Shown here in pieces: positions 43,336 through 54,512 of a stretch of 64,000 nucleotides of DNA. The stretch is from Talpa occidentalis (lineage: Eukaryota; Chordata; Mammalia; Eulipotyphla; Talpidae), in the NCBI RefSeq assembly GCF_014898055.3, contig NW_023601212.1:37746329-37810328 (forward strand), read 5' to 3'. The translations under genes and the position numbers were made by a program. A model generated the notes under the pieces. The model saw only the letters and a list, made by a program, of their open reading frames with translations. It was not told the DNA's origin and ran no database searches. The stretch's first letter is position 1. Every line of letters begins with the position of its first letter.

Positions 43336-44104
43336 AAGCTCTGTTGAGCAATAGAGTTAAATGACTTGCCCCAAGCTCTTGAGTAGTAAAGCCAGAAATT
43401 CCAGTTCTTGGTCTGCAGATACTCTACCATACTACTTACTACCCTTTTTTAAAAAAAGGAAAATGTGATAGCTAGTTATTCTATCTACAAACATTTGTTA
43501 AGTTTTTATTCAAAGCATTATGTGAGGCGTGGATCCTGATCCCAAGAAAGTTTAGGAAAACTCCTTTAGGTGGGATTGCTGCCTATATAGAAAATGGCAG
43601 ATGGGTTAGGTACAATCCCTTCTGGTCACTATTTGTGTGTGTGCACGCATATGTGAATGTGTGTGTTTACTGAAATGTCTCCAGTCCCTTTGACCTTCCC
43701 AGAGACATCAGACACTTCTCAGCTCACACCTCAGTTCCTGCAGTCAATTCCTGGCTGCTCTCCCAGGCTTCATCCTGCCTCTTCTGCTCCCTTCAGTCCT
43801 CTGGTTCTATACTCATTTCCCTTAAGTGCCATTTTCACCTTTGCTCCCCACTCAAAACTGTCGCCAATTCTTTTTTGTATCCAGACTCCCTAGATACATT
43901 GTTGCTAAAGTCAACAATCAAGACTTAACCTTTGTAGGACACTTTTCATTGCACATGCATTGTCCTATTTCATTTAGTTCCCCTCTTTCTTTCCAAATTT
44001 CAAGGTCTTCAATTAACTGTTGTCCTTTTATTCAATAGGATGGTTTCTTAAACTATCCTCAAATAGTTTAAGTGGATATCTTCCGTAAGTTCTATAAGTA
44101 GGAG

Positions 44105-44760
44105 CCTCAGAATCATTCTTCACTTCTTCAATCACTCCCACTCCAATTCAATCCATTAGCAAGTAATGCTGATTCCGGGTCCAAAAACACATCTGGAATA
44201 CATTCACTTCCCTCCCTTAGTTTGCTAGGATTTCCATAACAAAGTAGCACAGACTACTATACCACAGAAATGAGCTTTCTTGTAGTCCTAGAGGATAGAA
44301 GTCTGACATTCAGGTGACAGCAGGCTTGGTTTCTTCTAAGGTCTCTCTTTGGTTTCTAGAGATGGTGATCATCTTCAAGGCTCTGTCCCACCCCCTTTTC
44401 TTATAATACCATTAGTCATATTGGCTTATGCCCTCATTTTTTACCTTAATTTCCACTGTAAAGGCCTCATCTCTGAGGATAACCACATCCTGAAGTGCTG
44501 AAAGCTAGGATTTTGGCGTGAGTGGGGAGGAGATATGATTCGGCCCATGACACTTATCTTCACTGAAACCATCCCTGCCCAGGTGCCTTCATGTCTCACT
44601 GACCATGGTGATGCTTTCCCATGTCTTCGCAAATGCACTTACCATACAATAGTCATAATGATCTTTTGATCTTTTGGAAATACACATCATTCCCTTGCTG
44701 AAAACCTTACAGTAGTTTCCCATTACACTGCCATTAAATTCCAAACTCCTTGCATTGACT
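44105..44760 (+). repeat. L2 fragment, split by MLT1
   Basis: ATTCAATCCATTAGCAAG before the MLT1, and CTGAAAACCTTACAGTAG with AAATTCCAAACTCC after it, follow the L2 consensus order. The segment stops at TTGACT, where the class II provirus begins. Confidence 0.6.
44217..44555 (-). repeat. MLT1-type LTR, reverse
   Basis: Starts TTAGTTTGCTAGGATTTCC and runs through CAGACTACTATACCACAG and TGTAAAGGCCTCATCTC, then ends near ATTCGGCCCATGACA. This is a reversed MLT1 consensus. It splits the surrounding L2. Confidence 0.8.
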
Positions 44761-44814
44761 CCCCCGTTTTTACTTTATTGATGGGGGGGGGGGGACACAC
44801 ACTGGGCCTGTCTT

Positions 44815-44935
44815 AGGTTGTGGCAGTCGTACTCACGTGCTTACCCGTCATAGCCACCCACTACCAGGATCCTAGGTAAGGTAGTGGAGCTGTCTTAGGT
44901 TGCTACGGGTACACCACCATCTTACCCGTCATTGG
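44815..44935. repeat. Imperfect tandem repeat in the provirus 3' region
   Basis: CTGTCTTAGGTTG and CTTACCCGTCAT both occur twice, about 78 bp apart, in the stretch where the 3' LTR would be expected. Origin unclear. Confidence 0.6.
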
Positions 44936-45036
44936 CCTACAGGTGGTCAAGGGCAATGTTTATCCACACCCTGGGATTTTCAGTGGGCTGTAATGGAGAA
45001 TAGCACACGTTTTGGAGAGGTACTTGCAGATTTTTC

Positions 45037-45076
45037 GTCTATTCCACTGGCACCACGTCTATTCCACTGGCACCAC
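45037..45076. repeat. Perfect 20-bp tandem duplication
   Basis: GTCTATTCCACTGGCACCAC at 45037-45056 and 45057-45076, at the end of the env-like segment. Confidence 0.95.
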
Positions 45077-45835
45077 AGGATGTAGAAAATGATTTCCAGG
45101 CAGAAGAGGATTGTACCTAGGAGTGATATTGCTTCCCCCAAGGATTTTGTACTGAAGCACGGATGTTGTTAATGGTTAGAATTTGATTAGCCAATTGTGC
45201 AGTAAAATTGAGAAAGGTTTGGTTCCACGGGCCGCGCAGGTAGGCATTAAGGGTATGAACTTGAAAGGAATAGTTGAAAAGGATGGCAGTTGTAACACAC
45301 ATGAAGGCATAGGTAGGAATACAAGGAACATGAGCAGTTAAAGTCAGTAAGTCAATTTCTTCCTGTATTAAGGAAACTTGTGGATTCAACTGGAGTAGTC
45401 CGACTGCGAGGTGGTTGTTGATGGAATTTTGTGTGAGAAAGGTGCTGGAGACTCTGGAGTAGTCCAACTGCGAGATGGTTGTTGATATCTGCATTGAGTA
45501 TGAAGTTGGATAGATCTAGGCCGCCGACCACTAAAGGTGCCAACAACCAATGCCGGACCTGCTTATCGATTTCGGATGATTACCTGAGAAGTAGACTCAG
45601 ACACATTGACAGGCATAATAACAACCTTAGGGAAACGCATGACAACAAAGGAATTGCTGAGGGTTCTGGACCAACAAGAGGAAAGGTGACAGGTACAATT
45701 GAGGGAGGATTGTTTGTTGAACGACAGATTGAAAGACACTATAGAAGGAAGTCCAGTGGTGGAATTGGTAGACAAGAATGACAGGAGAATACCCCCCTTT
45801 CTGGAAACCGGCAGAAGGAAAGGAAAGGGGGATTA
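45060..45835 (-). pseudogene. env-like remnant of the class II provirus
   Basis: Several minus-strand open pieces (45775-45563, 45546-45352, 45494-45117) look like the surface and transmembrane parts of a betaretroviral envelope: several N-x-S/T sites, a heptad-like stretch with Leu/Val spacing around 45430-45350, and a hydrophobic membrane-span-like stretch in another frame at about 45119-45070. Tandem duplications (about 63 bp at 45390-45486 and 20 bp at 45037-45076) further break it. Non-functional. Confidence 0.6.
45390..45486. repeat. Direct repeat in env remnant (33 bp, spaced 63-64 bp)
   Basis: CTGGAGTAGTCCGACTGCG... at 45390-45422 is repeated with two changes at 45453-45486. The frames on either side differ. 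Confidence 0.85.
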
Positions 45836-45849
45836 TTAACTATTGTCCA

Positions 45850-47252
45850 ATGAATCATGTTGCAAAGGAGGGGGGGTGCTGGGCTGATGGCTGCAGAGCC
45901 GCCGCCATGATGGTGCTTGTAACAGTAGCCCCGTCAATATCCTTACACAAGCGTATGTACCCAGAAATATCCTGTTTATCCTTCCATGGGCGAATGGCCT
46001 CCTGGCACCATTTGTGATCATTTTCAAACGCCAATTGTTTGACTAGTATAGAGGTAGGCTCGCCCTCACCCATAATTCGAGAGGCTGCTGTTAGAAGGCG
46101 AGCTACAAAGTCAGCAAATGGCTCTGAGGGGCCCTGAAGGATTTTTGTAAGGGATTGGTGAGGCTGTCACCTGGATCCCAGTGCCTTCCAAGCTGATTTT
46201 GCAGCCAAGGCTACTTGTGCAAAAACAGCAGGATTATATAAACATTGTTGCTGATTAGTACTATAATTGGGACCCTCCCCGGTTAACATTTCTTTAGTTT
46301 GTTGGGGAAAACCTCTTTGAATATTGGTTTGAGCATACTGGTCACAGAGTTCTGTAAACTGACCCTTCCACAAAAGATAATCCCCTGGGCTCAAAACCGC
46401 GCGGAAAGTGTCCTTCCAGTCATTGGGTGTCATAATAAAGGTTTCAAAGGTGTCCAACATTTGGTGAACAAAAGGGCTCTGAAGTCCATAGTCTCTGATA
46501 GATTCTTTTAAGAGCTTGAGGTCTTGGAAAGGCAGTGCCGAATGTTGCCGGACCTGCTGTCCCTGATCATTTTGAACAACTGAGACCGGGCAGGCCAGAA
46601 GGGATTCCCAAGAATTTTCAGAGTTGGAGGGTACAAATCTTGAAAGAACAGAAGTTAGGGACTATATAAGCCCAGGAAGGTCTGGGTCAGAGCCATGGGA
46701 GTTGAGTGGAGGGGCAGAGGTGAGAGTGGGGGGGGGAGGGATGCCGCCGATTTTTGGTTGATGGGGGTGGTCTATCATGGGGAGGTGGATAGTCTGTATT
46801 GTCCTCCACATTCCCCTCGTCTGAAGAGGAATCTCTCCCCGGATTTGAGGATTGAGAAGGGGGGGTTTCTGTGGCTGAGCTTGCTGCGGCCGAGTATGTG
46901 GCAGGCTTTTTGCTTTCGAACTGAGCTGCAGAGTGCAATACCTCAGCCACTAGTTCATAAGCAGCTGCTCCCCCATCACTAAGGGCATCATGGACTAGCT
47001 GCCACACAGAAAAAATACGGGGGGGGGGGGGATAGTTTGGGGTCCATAAAGGTCCCTGTAAAGAAGGAAGTCTGCTTTGACCTTTTCCCAGTTTCTTACT
47101 GAGACGGTGTCCTGCTGAAAGAACCATTTGCTGGTATTTGCGAAGACTGAGACTAGATCATGAAGGGTCTGAACCTTAATGGGAGTTCCATAATGTTTAA
47201 GCAGAAGTTGTAGGGCTCTAACAAGTTGGCCGTTGGACATGGTATTGCCCAT
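45850..47252 (-). pseudogene. Broken gag of the class II provirus
   Basis: Remnant gag. The start at 47252 gives an N-terminal Met-Gly (myristoylation-type) and a matrix-like helical region. A Pro/Ser-rich linker and capsid-like segments follow (46460-46167 and 46073-45855), the last with the acidic/aromatic spacing typical of betaretroviral capsid C-termini. Frame changes fall near a run of 13 G at 47019-47031 and another G run at about 46727-46734; stops also occur elsewhere. No product is expected. No nucleocapsid zinc knuckles were seen before the env-like part. Confidence 0.8.
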
Positions 47253-47321
47253 GATGCCGATCACTTACCTAATCCTTACCTTACTGATTGATCGGTCCCT
47301 CAGAGGATCCCTCGTACTCGT

Positions 47322-47339
47322 GCCCCACGTTGGGCGCCA
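47322..47339 (-). other. Primer binding site for lysine tRNA
   Basis: TGGCGCCCAACGTGGGGC on the minus strand, complementary to the 3' end of the Lys-1,2 tRNA, as used by betaretrovirus-type elements. Two bases separate it from the LTR end. Confidence 0.93.
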
Positions 47340-47341
47340 CT

Positions 47342-47628
47342 TGCCGGTCCTGCCTGCAGGCCGACGGGGTTCAGGAACACGGCGGAGGGGCTGGGGATGA
47401 AAATACACTTCTACTCACATGGATGGCTGCAGGAACTCTCTTTATTCAAGGGGAGGGGCTATATATATATATATATATCTCAGAAAGCCTGCGCATGCGC
47501 TTTACGTGGATTTGCAACATCCGGTTACTGTTGCATCAGCTTCCACTTTTTGGGCGGAAGTGACTCATCTTTGGGTGGAAGCGACCACCACCCCAGGTCC
47601 CCCTGCTGGTGTAAGCCTGGTACTGACA
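47342..47628 (-). repeat. 5' LTR of the class II provirus
   Basis: LTR of 287 bp with TG...CA ends on its own strand (starting TGTCAGTACC). A TATA-rich AT repeat (47461-47478) and AATAAA on the minus strand (47446-47441) give the expected promoter-polyadenylation order. The gap of two bases to the primer site is typical. Confidence 0.88.
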
Positions 47629-47790
47629 TTGACCTAAAGGTTCACATGATTATTTTCCCAACTTCAACTCACATCACTCTTTTTTGCCCACTGTGTTCCC
47701 GCTGCAGTAACTCATCTCAGTTCCTACAATTCACTGCATACATTCTCCTCTCAGGACCTTCACACATGCAGTAATTCTAAGTTCCAACCT
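47629..47790 (+). repeat. L2 fragment, continuation after the provirus
   Basis: Resumes at TTGACC and carries CAGGACCTTCACACATGC, a late L2 motif. With the left half (ending TTGACT at 44760) it gives the pre-insertion site of the provirus. Confidence 0.55.
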
Positions 47791-48130
47791 TATTTAAAAT
47801 AACCAGTTTAGCCTACCTAGCCCCAGTGAATGGCACCAACACATGTGCCAAGCCAGGAGACTGAAGACTTACACTAGGGGATATCAGGTTGGCAGCTGCT
47901 AGCAGTTGCCAGTTGGACACTGCTAAATACAGTACTAAATGCAGCTTTTAGTGTTAACACAGCTTTTACTGTAGGACAGCATACACCCTTGTCTTTTACT
48001 CTTTCTAGTGTTCTTTTGTTTTCACTTATTCTTTCTCTTTTTCAAACTAGAGAAGTAGAAAGTACAGCAGTGATCCACAGCCCTGGAGTTGCCCATCAGA
48101 ATCAATATACATTCTCAAGATATTATTTGA
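47791..48130. other. Unassigned intergenic DNA
   Basis: Between the L2 continuation and the SINE at 48133. It includes small repeats of AGCAGTTG/CAGTTGCC near 47895-47915. No gene or known repeat seen. The same holds for 48909-49350, which precedes the CFAP300 3' end. Confidence 0.5.
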
Positions 48131-48132
48131 TG

Positions 48133-48407
48133 GGGCCTTCCTGGTGGCGCAAGGGGTTAAGTCTCAGCACTATGAATCTATCTGCAGCCACTGCAGCCCA
48201 AGTTAGATCCCCGCCAGGGAGCTGGCCCACATGGCAAGGAAGACCTTTCCTGTCTCACCCGCTGCTCCCCTCAGCAGTGTATTTCAGTCAGTCTGCCTGT
48301 TCTGCTCCCTACTCTGTCACTGGTGAATCCTCTGACCCCTCCCACCAGCACCTTTGGACTACACCCCAGTTCTTGTATGCATAAATAAAAAAAATATATC
48401 TTAAAAA
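48133..48407 (+). repeat. tRNA-derived SINE, complete
   Basis: Flanks AGATATTATTTGATGG and AGATATTTACTTGATGG are the duplicated target with a small change. Confidence 0.9.
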
Positions 48408-48559
48408 AGATATTTACTTGATGGCATTCAAAAAGAACATTTAAATAACAGATACCTTTTCACACCCATCAAATTGAAGAAAAAATTTTGACTTTGTCAG
48501 GTCTCCAACATAATCAAATTTCTTGAGAGTAATTGGATAGTTTTATCTAACTCTTACTG

Positions 48560-48686
48560 TCCCTAGTACTATTATGGGCACTAGTATGTAAGTTTCTGAG
48601 TATAGAAAAATTTGTTGTTTTATTCATTGCTGTATCTGCAGTGCCTCGAAAGTGTCTAACACATACTAGGCAATCAATCAACCTTT
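48560..48686 (+). repeat. L2 3' end remnant
   Basis: TTCATTGCTGTATCTGCAG and ACACATACTAGGCAATC match the L2 3' end. It runs directly into an 18-bp minisatellite. Confidence 0.6.
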
Positions 48687-48758
48687 GAGAATGTATTTCA
48701 GATTGAGAACGTATTTCAGATTGAGAACATATTTCAGATTGAGAATGTATTTCAGATT
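48687..48758. repeat. 18-bp minisatellite, four units
   Basis: Units GAGAATGTATTTCAGATT at 48687, 48705, 48723 and 48741 with only C/T and A/G changes. It sits between an L2 end and a SINE fragment. The reading frame of Ser-Gln-Ser-Glu-Ile repeats seen on the minus strand results from it. Confidence 0.95.
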
Positions 48759-48908
48759 GACTGAAATACACTGCTGAGGGGAGCAGTGGGTGAGACAGGA
48801 GAGGTCTGCTGTGCCATGTGGGTAGCTCCCTGGCCAGAGAACGAACTCAGAGGCTGTGGATAGCTTCACAGTGTACAGGCTTAACCCCTTGGGCCACCAG
48901 GGAGGCCT
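48756..48908 (-). repeat. tRNA-derived SINE fragment joined to an 18-bp minisatellite
   Basis: Reverse copy lacking its 3' third and tail. It starts abruptly at GACTGAAATACACTGC, directly after four 18-bp repeats. Confidence 0.85.
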
Positions 48909-49349
48909 GAGCATGTTAGTTCTTAATTTGATGTTTTTTATATGATGTTTTAAAAAGCTATGGATATTATGAACATATTTGGAAAGCATTCTTTCAACAT
49001 TTAATGTGCCAAGACACTGTTTTAAGTATTAGAAATAAAACAAACTCTCCTGAGTTCTAAATCCAAACTGCCAGCTGCCTTCCAGATAAATCCACAAGTT
49101 CAAGTCCAACATTAACATCCTTATCCCTACAACAGAGAAACATGCATTCCTCTCTTGCCTCTCTGAAAAGACTCCACATTTCTGTAGTTCTCTACCACCT
49201 ATTATACTCATTTTAAGAATCTAATGAGGGGACAGTATTAAAAGACTCTGCACGTTACCCTTCTGCCAACTTAATATCATCAGGACAATTTTCTCTCTGT
49301 ACACATGTTAACATGTAGCTCTTATACTAGCTGAGGGGAAGCTGCAGTT

Positions 49350-49900
49350 TTAATTTATTACGTGATAGAAGAGTTTATACTTACTTCCAGAACATCATTT
49401 TTTTATTGAAGATTTTAAGTGGAACAAATGAAGCAAAGGAATATTCTTTTACAGGCCTAGAAATGTCAGTCATTATGCAATGAAGAATTGTAATTAAAAC
49501 TCAAATTTAAAAAGTTAATAATTCATATTAGGTAGAGAGGTTTAGTTTTCTACCATAATTTCAATTGAGAATGAATTAGCTTCTAAACTCAAATACATGG
49601 AAAATTAAGGACTCCTTGACTCTTTGTGCAACAAATATGAATTATACTTTGAGTTCTTTGTAATTTTCTGTAAAAATTCCACAGCTGTATTGGTATAGAC
49701 TGCATTTGGGATGGAATTTTTCCTGTGTTAGTGTTCCAGACAAATTTCAAGACAGCCATCTTGGTATTGGTTTTCTTATGTTCTAAGAGATTCCTTACAT
49801 GTTATTTGAATTAACTTGCAAAGTCAATGTCTTTCTATGAACTAGCAGTAAAATTTAAAAACTGGTAAATAAAAAAACAGTAAATAAACAATCTGGAAAA
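49350..49900 (-). other. CFAP300: CFAP300 3' untranslated region (candidate extent)
   Basis: Sequence after the CFAP300 stop codon on the minus strand. AATAAA-type polyadenylation signals on this strand occur at 49407-49402 and 49359-49354, so the transcript probably ends at about 49.33-49.39 kb. The choice between them is a guess. Confidence 0.45.
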
Positions 49901-50086
<186 letters not shown>

Positions 50087-50150
50087 TTAAATATTTAACT
50101 ATTATTCATTACATAAACTGGCAGTTAACTAGTATTGTGAAATATTTATT

Positions 50151-50423
50151 TTTTTAAATATTTATTTATGCATACAAGAACAGGGATACAGGCCAGAGAT
50201 GCCGGGGCAGGGCGGGGGGATTGAGAGGATTCACCAGAGACAGCGAGGAGCAGAACAGCCAGACTGACTGTAATACACTGCTGAGGGGAGCAGCGGGCAA
50301 GACAGGAGAGGTCTGCTCCGCCATGTGGGTTGCTCCCTGGCTGGCCGGGGATCGAACTCATGTTGTAAAGGCTGTGGATTGCTTCATAATAGTGCAGTGC
50401 TCCCTTGTGTCACCAGGGAGGCC
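50151..50423 (-). repeat. tRNA-derived SINE, complete
   Basis: Perfect target duplication GTGAAATATTTATT at 50137-50150 and 50424-50437. Lies in the last CFAP300 intron. Confidence 0.92.
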
Positions 50424-50518
50424 CGTGAAATATTTATTAACAGCACAGTTGACTATGCTAACAATACGTATGTCCCATACACACATGCATAATTCTTAAC
50501 TTTAAGGATTAATAGCCA

Positions 50519-50793
50519 GGGGCCTCCCTGTGGTGCTGGGGTTGGAGTCTCAGGGCTGTCAAGCTACCTCCAGCACTGCAGTATGAGTTCAGTCCCAGTC
50601 AGAGAGCTAACCCACATGGTTCAGCAGACCTTTCCTGTCTCATCTGCTACTCCCCTCAGCAGTGCATTTCAGTGGATCTGCCTGTTCTGCTCCCCGCTCT
50701 GTCTCTGGTGACTCTTCTCACCCCATGCGCCTCTGGCCTGCACCCCAGCTCTTGTATGCATAAATAAATAAAAATAAATCTTAAAAAAAAAAG
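50519..50793 (+). repeat. tRNA-derived SINE, diverged
   Basis: Head GGGGCCTCCCTGTGGTGC with many changes; ends AATAAATCTTAAAAAAAAAA. Confidence 0.88.
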
Positions 50794-50904
50794 AATTTAT
50801 AGTCTAGAGGTAAATTTCATCTTTTGGGAAAGTGCTTTTAGAGTACAAATATTGCAAAAATTTCTATTTTTCAATATTCTTCTGGCTCAGCTTTCTTTTA
50901 GAAC

Positions 50905-51015
50905 ACGGTCCACAGGCATTACAGGGTAAGGACTGCTTTTATTTATAATTGTGCCCTCATCTGGCACAGCAGCTTATACACTGTAGCTATTCAACAATGT
51001 TAAATGATTGAAGAT
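50905..51015 (+). repeat. L2 3' end remnant
   Basis: GGTAAGGACTGCTTTTATTT, CTGGCACAGCAGCTTATAC and TATTCAACAATGTTAAATG follow the L2 end. Confidence 0.55.
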
Positions 51016-51351
51016 ACTTAGAAACTGCTTTATATGTACTAATAATTTTTGTATGATGCTAAAATTCATGTCTCAGATGCTGTGACATAAAAGCATTTCT
51101 GGCATTTTTAGCTATTTGCCCTGTAAAGTATGATTTGACAAAGAGAACTCTGTTCCAGTCAAGTCACAAACTAACATCAATAAGGACTATTCCTAGATAC
51201 AGAGGGCAGAAAGGAAGCTGGAGAGTTCATATTGTTCTCCAAATAAAAACATGTCCTATTAACATTTAATTATAACAAAAAACTAAACATAATCTTTTTT
51301 CCTAGTCATAACATCATCCTGGTTTTAACTCCATTTGTAAGAACCATTTTA

Positions 51352-51495
<144 letters not shown>

Positions 51496-51839
51496 TTATA
51501 TATATCAAGCATTAGTGTGATACATTTATAATATTGATCCTTTTTAGTGTGCAGGTTCTTATTCAAATATAATATGAAAATATATAATACCCAACTAAGT
51601 GGTTTATAATAGCATCTATAGTTTCATCCAAGGATAGAGCAAGTTCACCTGAATTGAAATTGCATAAAATTGAATTTTATAGTTAGTAGGTTTGAGGTCA
51701 GTCTGAGATTCAGAAGATGAAAGATTCCCAGGCCAGAGACAGTGACTGGAAAAACTGGAATTGGTAAATTACAGATTGAAGTACAGACAGCTTTAAAGGA
51801 TAGATAAGGATAGTAAACTAAAGAAGTAAACAACCTAAA

Positions 51840-51985
51840 CAGAAATGCCTATTCTGCTACTGACTTACCTTATATTGGGCAAGATTAACCTTTCTGAACC
51901 TCAATTTTCTCATACGTAAGCTGGGCAAAATATGGTTCCTTTTAGGACTATATGAGAATAAGTAGAATAAAGTACATGAAAATTG
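51840..51985 (+). repeat. MIR remnant
   Basis: TTCTGCTACTGACTTACC, then AACCTCAATTTTCTCATACG and GGACTATATGAGAATAAG follow the MIR order. Confidence 0.65.
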
Positions 51986-52033
51986 TTTTCTAAATTATGA
52001 TTGCTAAATTATATCATATTAAGAATCATTTTC

Positions 52034-52274
52034 TGGGTCTTCCTGGTGGTGATATCAAGCTATCACCAGCTACTGAGGCCTGAGTTCAATCCCTGGCCAG
52101 GGAGCTAACCCACATGGCGCAGCAGACCTCTCCTGTAGATATCAGTCGAGCTGCCTGTTCTGCTTCCTACTCTGTCTCTGGTGAATCCTCTCACCACCCC
52201 AACCCCCACACCTCTGGCCTGCACCGCAGTTCTTGTATGCATAAATAAGTAAAAATAAATCTTTTTAAAAAAAG
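52034..52274 (+). repeat. tRNA-derived SINE, internally deleted
   Basis: Head GGGTCTTCCTGGTGGTG, part of the A-box region and the CTCCCCTCAGCAGTG block lost. Confidence 0.86.
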
Positions 52275-53516
52275 AACTGCAGTAAGTCATTAGGAGTTCA
52301 GGTAGTCAGTAACTTATTCTCCAGGTAACCATGGTTTTTAAGGATGCTAGACCATAATTTTCATATAGTTCTCTCAAAAAGTGTGATTATATTAATGGTT
52401 TAGAAAGTAATATGAATGTTTTCTTACTTGTATCATTGTGATAATTTGTGAGGCTATATTCCTATGTTGATTCTAAACACAATGGTATACAGACTATTCT
52501 AGGTAACTCTGCTCATCTTAAGAAATAAAGATCCCATTCTTAATTAGCATCAGATGCCATAATCTGAACTTCTTAGTTCAGATCATAAAATTTCACATGT
52601 GGAGCAGATATGTAGTTGGGAAATCTCTCCAAAAACATTGACAAGAGCATGTGTTTAATGTCTAAAAGAGAAAAGACACAGGCACCATTATTAACCATAT
52701 AACTGTTTCTGCATGGACATTTTTGAAATGGAATGAAATGATCATTTGTTAAAAAAAAAAAGGTACTAAAATACTGCTTACCTGATCTAAAGGAACTGTA
52801 ATCATTGAAAAGACATTTTCCAAAATATTTAAATGATATATTTTACAGGACATATTAATGGATGAAGGAGAAAATATTTTAGGGATATTTAGGAATATAT
52901 TTAGGAATTTACGTAAGGGCTGGACTCCCTTCCTAGAATGGATTAGTGTTTATAAAGGCTAATCTGCTACATACTGTCAAGCAGCAACCACTGCACATAT
53001 AGGTAGAAAGACAGCAGACATTTTTCAAAAGCATAGAAAAACACCCAAAATTCAAGTGAGTGAATAGAAAAAAAATATCCTTCATTAGGTCGGCAAGGAC
53101 AAACGATTTGACAGGATATGTCGTTGAGAATTCTGAGAAATTAATGATGATTCTTCAAGTTCAGACTATGTTTCCTCTACTTGTATATTCCTCCATAAAT
53201 ATTACATTGATGCACCCTTTATCTTCACCTCTATATGCCATAACCTTAATCAAACGACACAGCATAGGATTCAAATCAGCATGACTAGTATTAGAAAAAA
53301 CATGAATAGTGCTTGCGATAAGCAGAGCAATACCACTCTTAAGGAAGAGGAGTCACATTAAATACCTTCAGTTGCTTTGTGCTGGCACCTAACTCATCTT
53401 AACCAAATATTGAAGTTGCTTTGGAAAGCCAAATTAATATCCCCCTCCATTCAGCAAAGAAATCATCAGCATGCCTGAGCTTGGATTATAATGTTCTCAA
53501 GGAAGAAACCTGCTGT

Positions 53517-53790
53517 TGGACCTCCCCTGGTGTCGCAGCAGTTGAGCACTGGGCTGCGAAGCTGCCCGCAGCCTCTGCAGCGCCGGTTCGATCCCCAGCC
53601 ACCAGCCAGGGTTCCACATGGCACGCAGACCTCTCTTGCCGTCCACTGCTCCCCTCAGCAGTGTGTTTCGTCAGTCTGCCTGCTCTGTTCCCAGCTCTGG
53701 CTCTGGTGAATTCTCTCACCCTCCCACGCTTCTGACTGTACCCAGTGCTTGTATAAATCAATCAATCAATCAATCAATCTTTAAAAAAAA
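53517..53790 (+). repeat. tRNA-derived SINE, younger subfamily
   Basis: Carries GCAGTTGAGCACTGGGCTGC and the CTCCCACGCTTCTGACTG block, with an ATCA repeat tail (53757-53779). Duplication GGAA(GAA)ACCTGCTGT. Confidence 0.9.
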
Positions 53791-54476
53791 AAAGGAACCT
53801 GCTGTAACTAGGCTGATTCCCTGTGGCCTCCCATAATGGCACCTGTGATGCAGTCCCCTCCCACCCAGCAACTGACCCCTCTCTTGGCTGGCCACTCATT
53901 CCATCAAGACTCTCTGACTGTTCACACCCACATAGGAACAACCTCCTCTTGCGAACTTGCAGGGTGTTTACTATAGTACAAAGAGCTGCTAACATTTGAT
54001 TATATGATTTTACTTAAAAAAGACTGAGAACAATTGTGAATAATTACTATTATCTAATATGCTGGTTTGTTGCAATTTCCTGAGGGTTGAAACCTTAAAG
54101 TCTCTTCAAAGCTTGGCAGAATTCTGTACACAGTATTAACACTCACTGGTCACCTGCAGAAGTGATTCTATGAACATCATTCCCATTCTTTCTGTAAGAT
54201 GTCATGCATTTTGGCTACTCATTTTATGAGTGGCCATCACTCTCTAAATAATATTTTTCTTAGCACCCAAGAAGTGTAGAAGAGAATCACAGGTGAGAAT
54301 CAGTGAAGGGAATGTTGAGGTAAACACCAGTGTCTTTAATGTTTAGGGTCTCAAGTTATTTCTATCAAATATCTCCAACAGAATCTCCTTCTCCACAGCA
54401 TGATAGTGAGGAATTCTACAGGTTCATGTGGCTGATGAGGCACAGCACTCTGTTTGGTGATGCACACGTACTTGCA

Positions 54477-54510
<34 letters not shown>
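54477..54510. repeat. TG microsatellite
   Basis: About 15 perfect TG units at 54481-54510. Confidence 0.95.

Positions 54511-54512
<2 letters not shown>

Larger units (their letters stand above)
35171..44104. other. Intergenic DNA upstream of YAP1
   Basis: Sequence between the YAP1 CpG island and the class II provirus region. It contains an L1 3' tail, MIR pieces, L2-like DNA, three SINE copies and a SINE fragment, and a MER58-like piece (listed separately). The remaining parts (35.2-35.65, 36.3-37.6, 40.7-43.2 kb) are AT-rich with no gene that I recognise. The 177-codon open frame at 37636-38169 lies partly in L2-like DNA and shows no protein family features. Confidence 0.6.
44761..47628 (-). 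mobile_element. Class II (betaretrovirus-like) endogenous provirus, defective
   Basis: Old retroviral copy on the minus strand, oriented from 47628 down to 44761 and inserted into an L2 element with a probable 6-bp target duplication (TTGACC at 47629-47634, TTGACT at 44755-44760). Order along its own strand: one recognisable LTR, a lysine tRNA primer binding site, a broken gag, then env-like remnants. I see no protease, reverse transcriptase or integrase between gag and env, so pro-pol is deleted. The region where a 3' LTR would lie (44761 to about 45050) does not resemble the first LTR by eye. All frames are broken, so it cannot make functional proteins. The class II call rests on the lysine tRNA primer site, 6-bp duplication and gag character. 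Confidence 0.85.

Noticed and set aside
48687..48758. Possible CRISPR-like array
   Set aside because: Units are contiguous 18-mers without spacers in mammalian DNA; it is a minisatellite.
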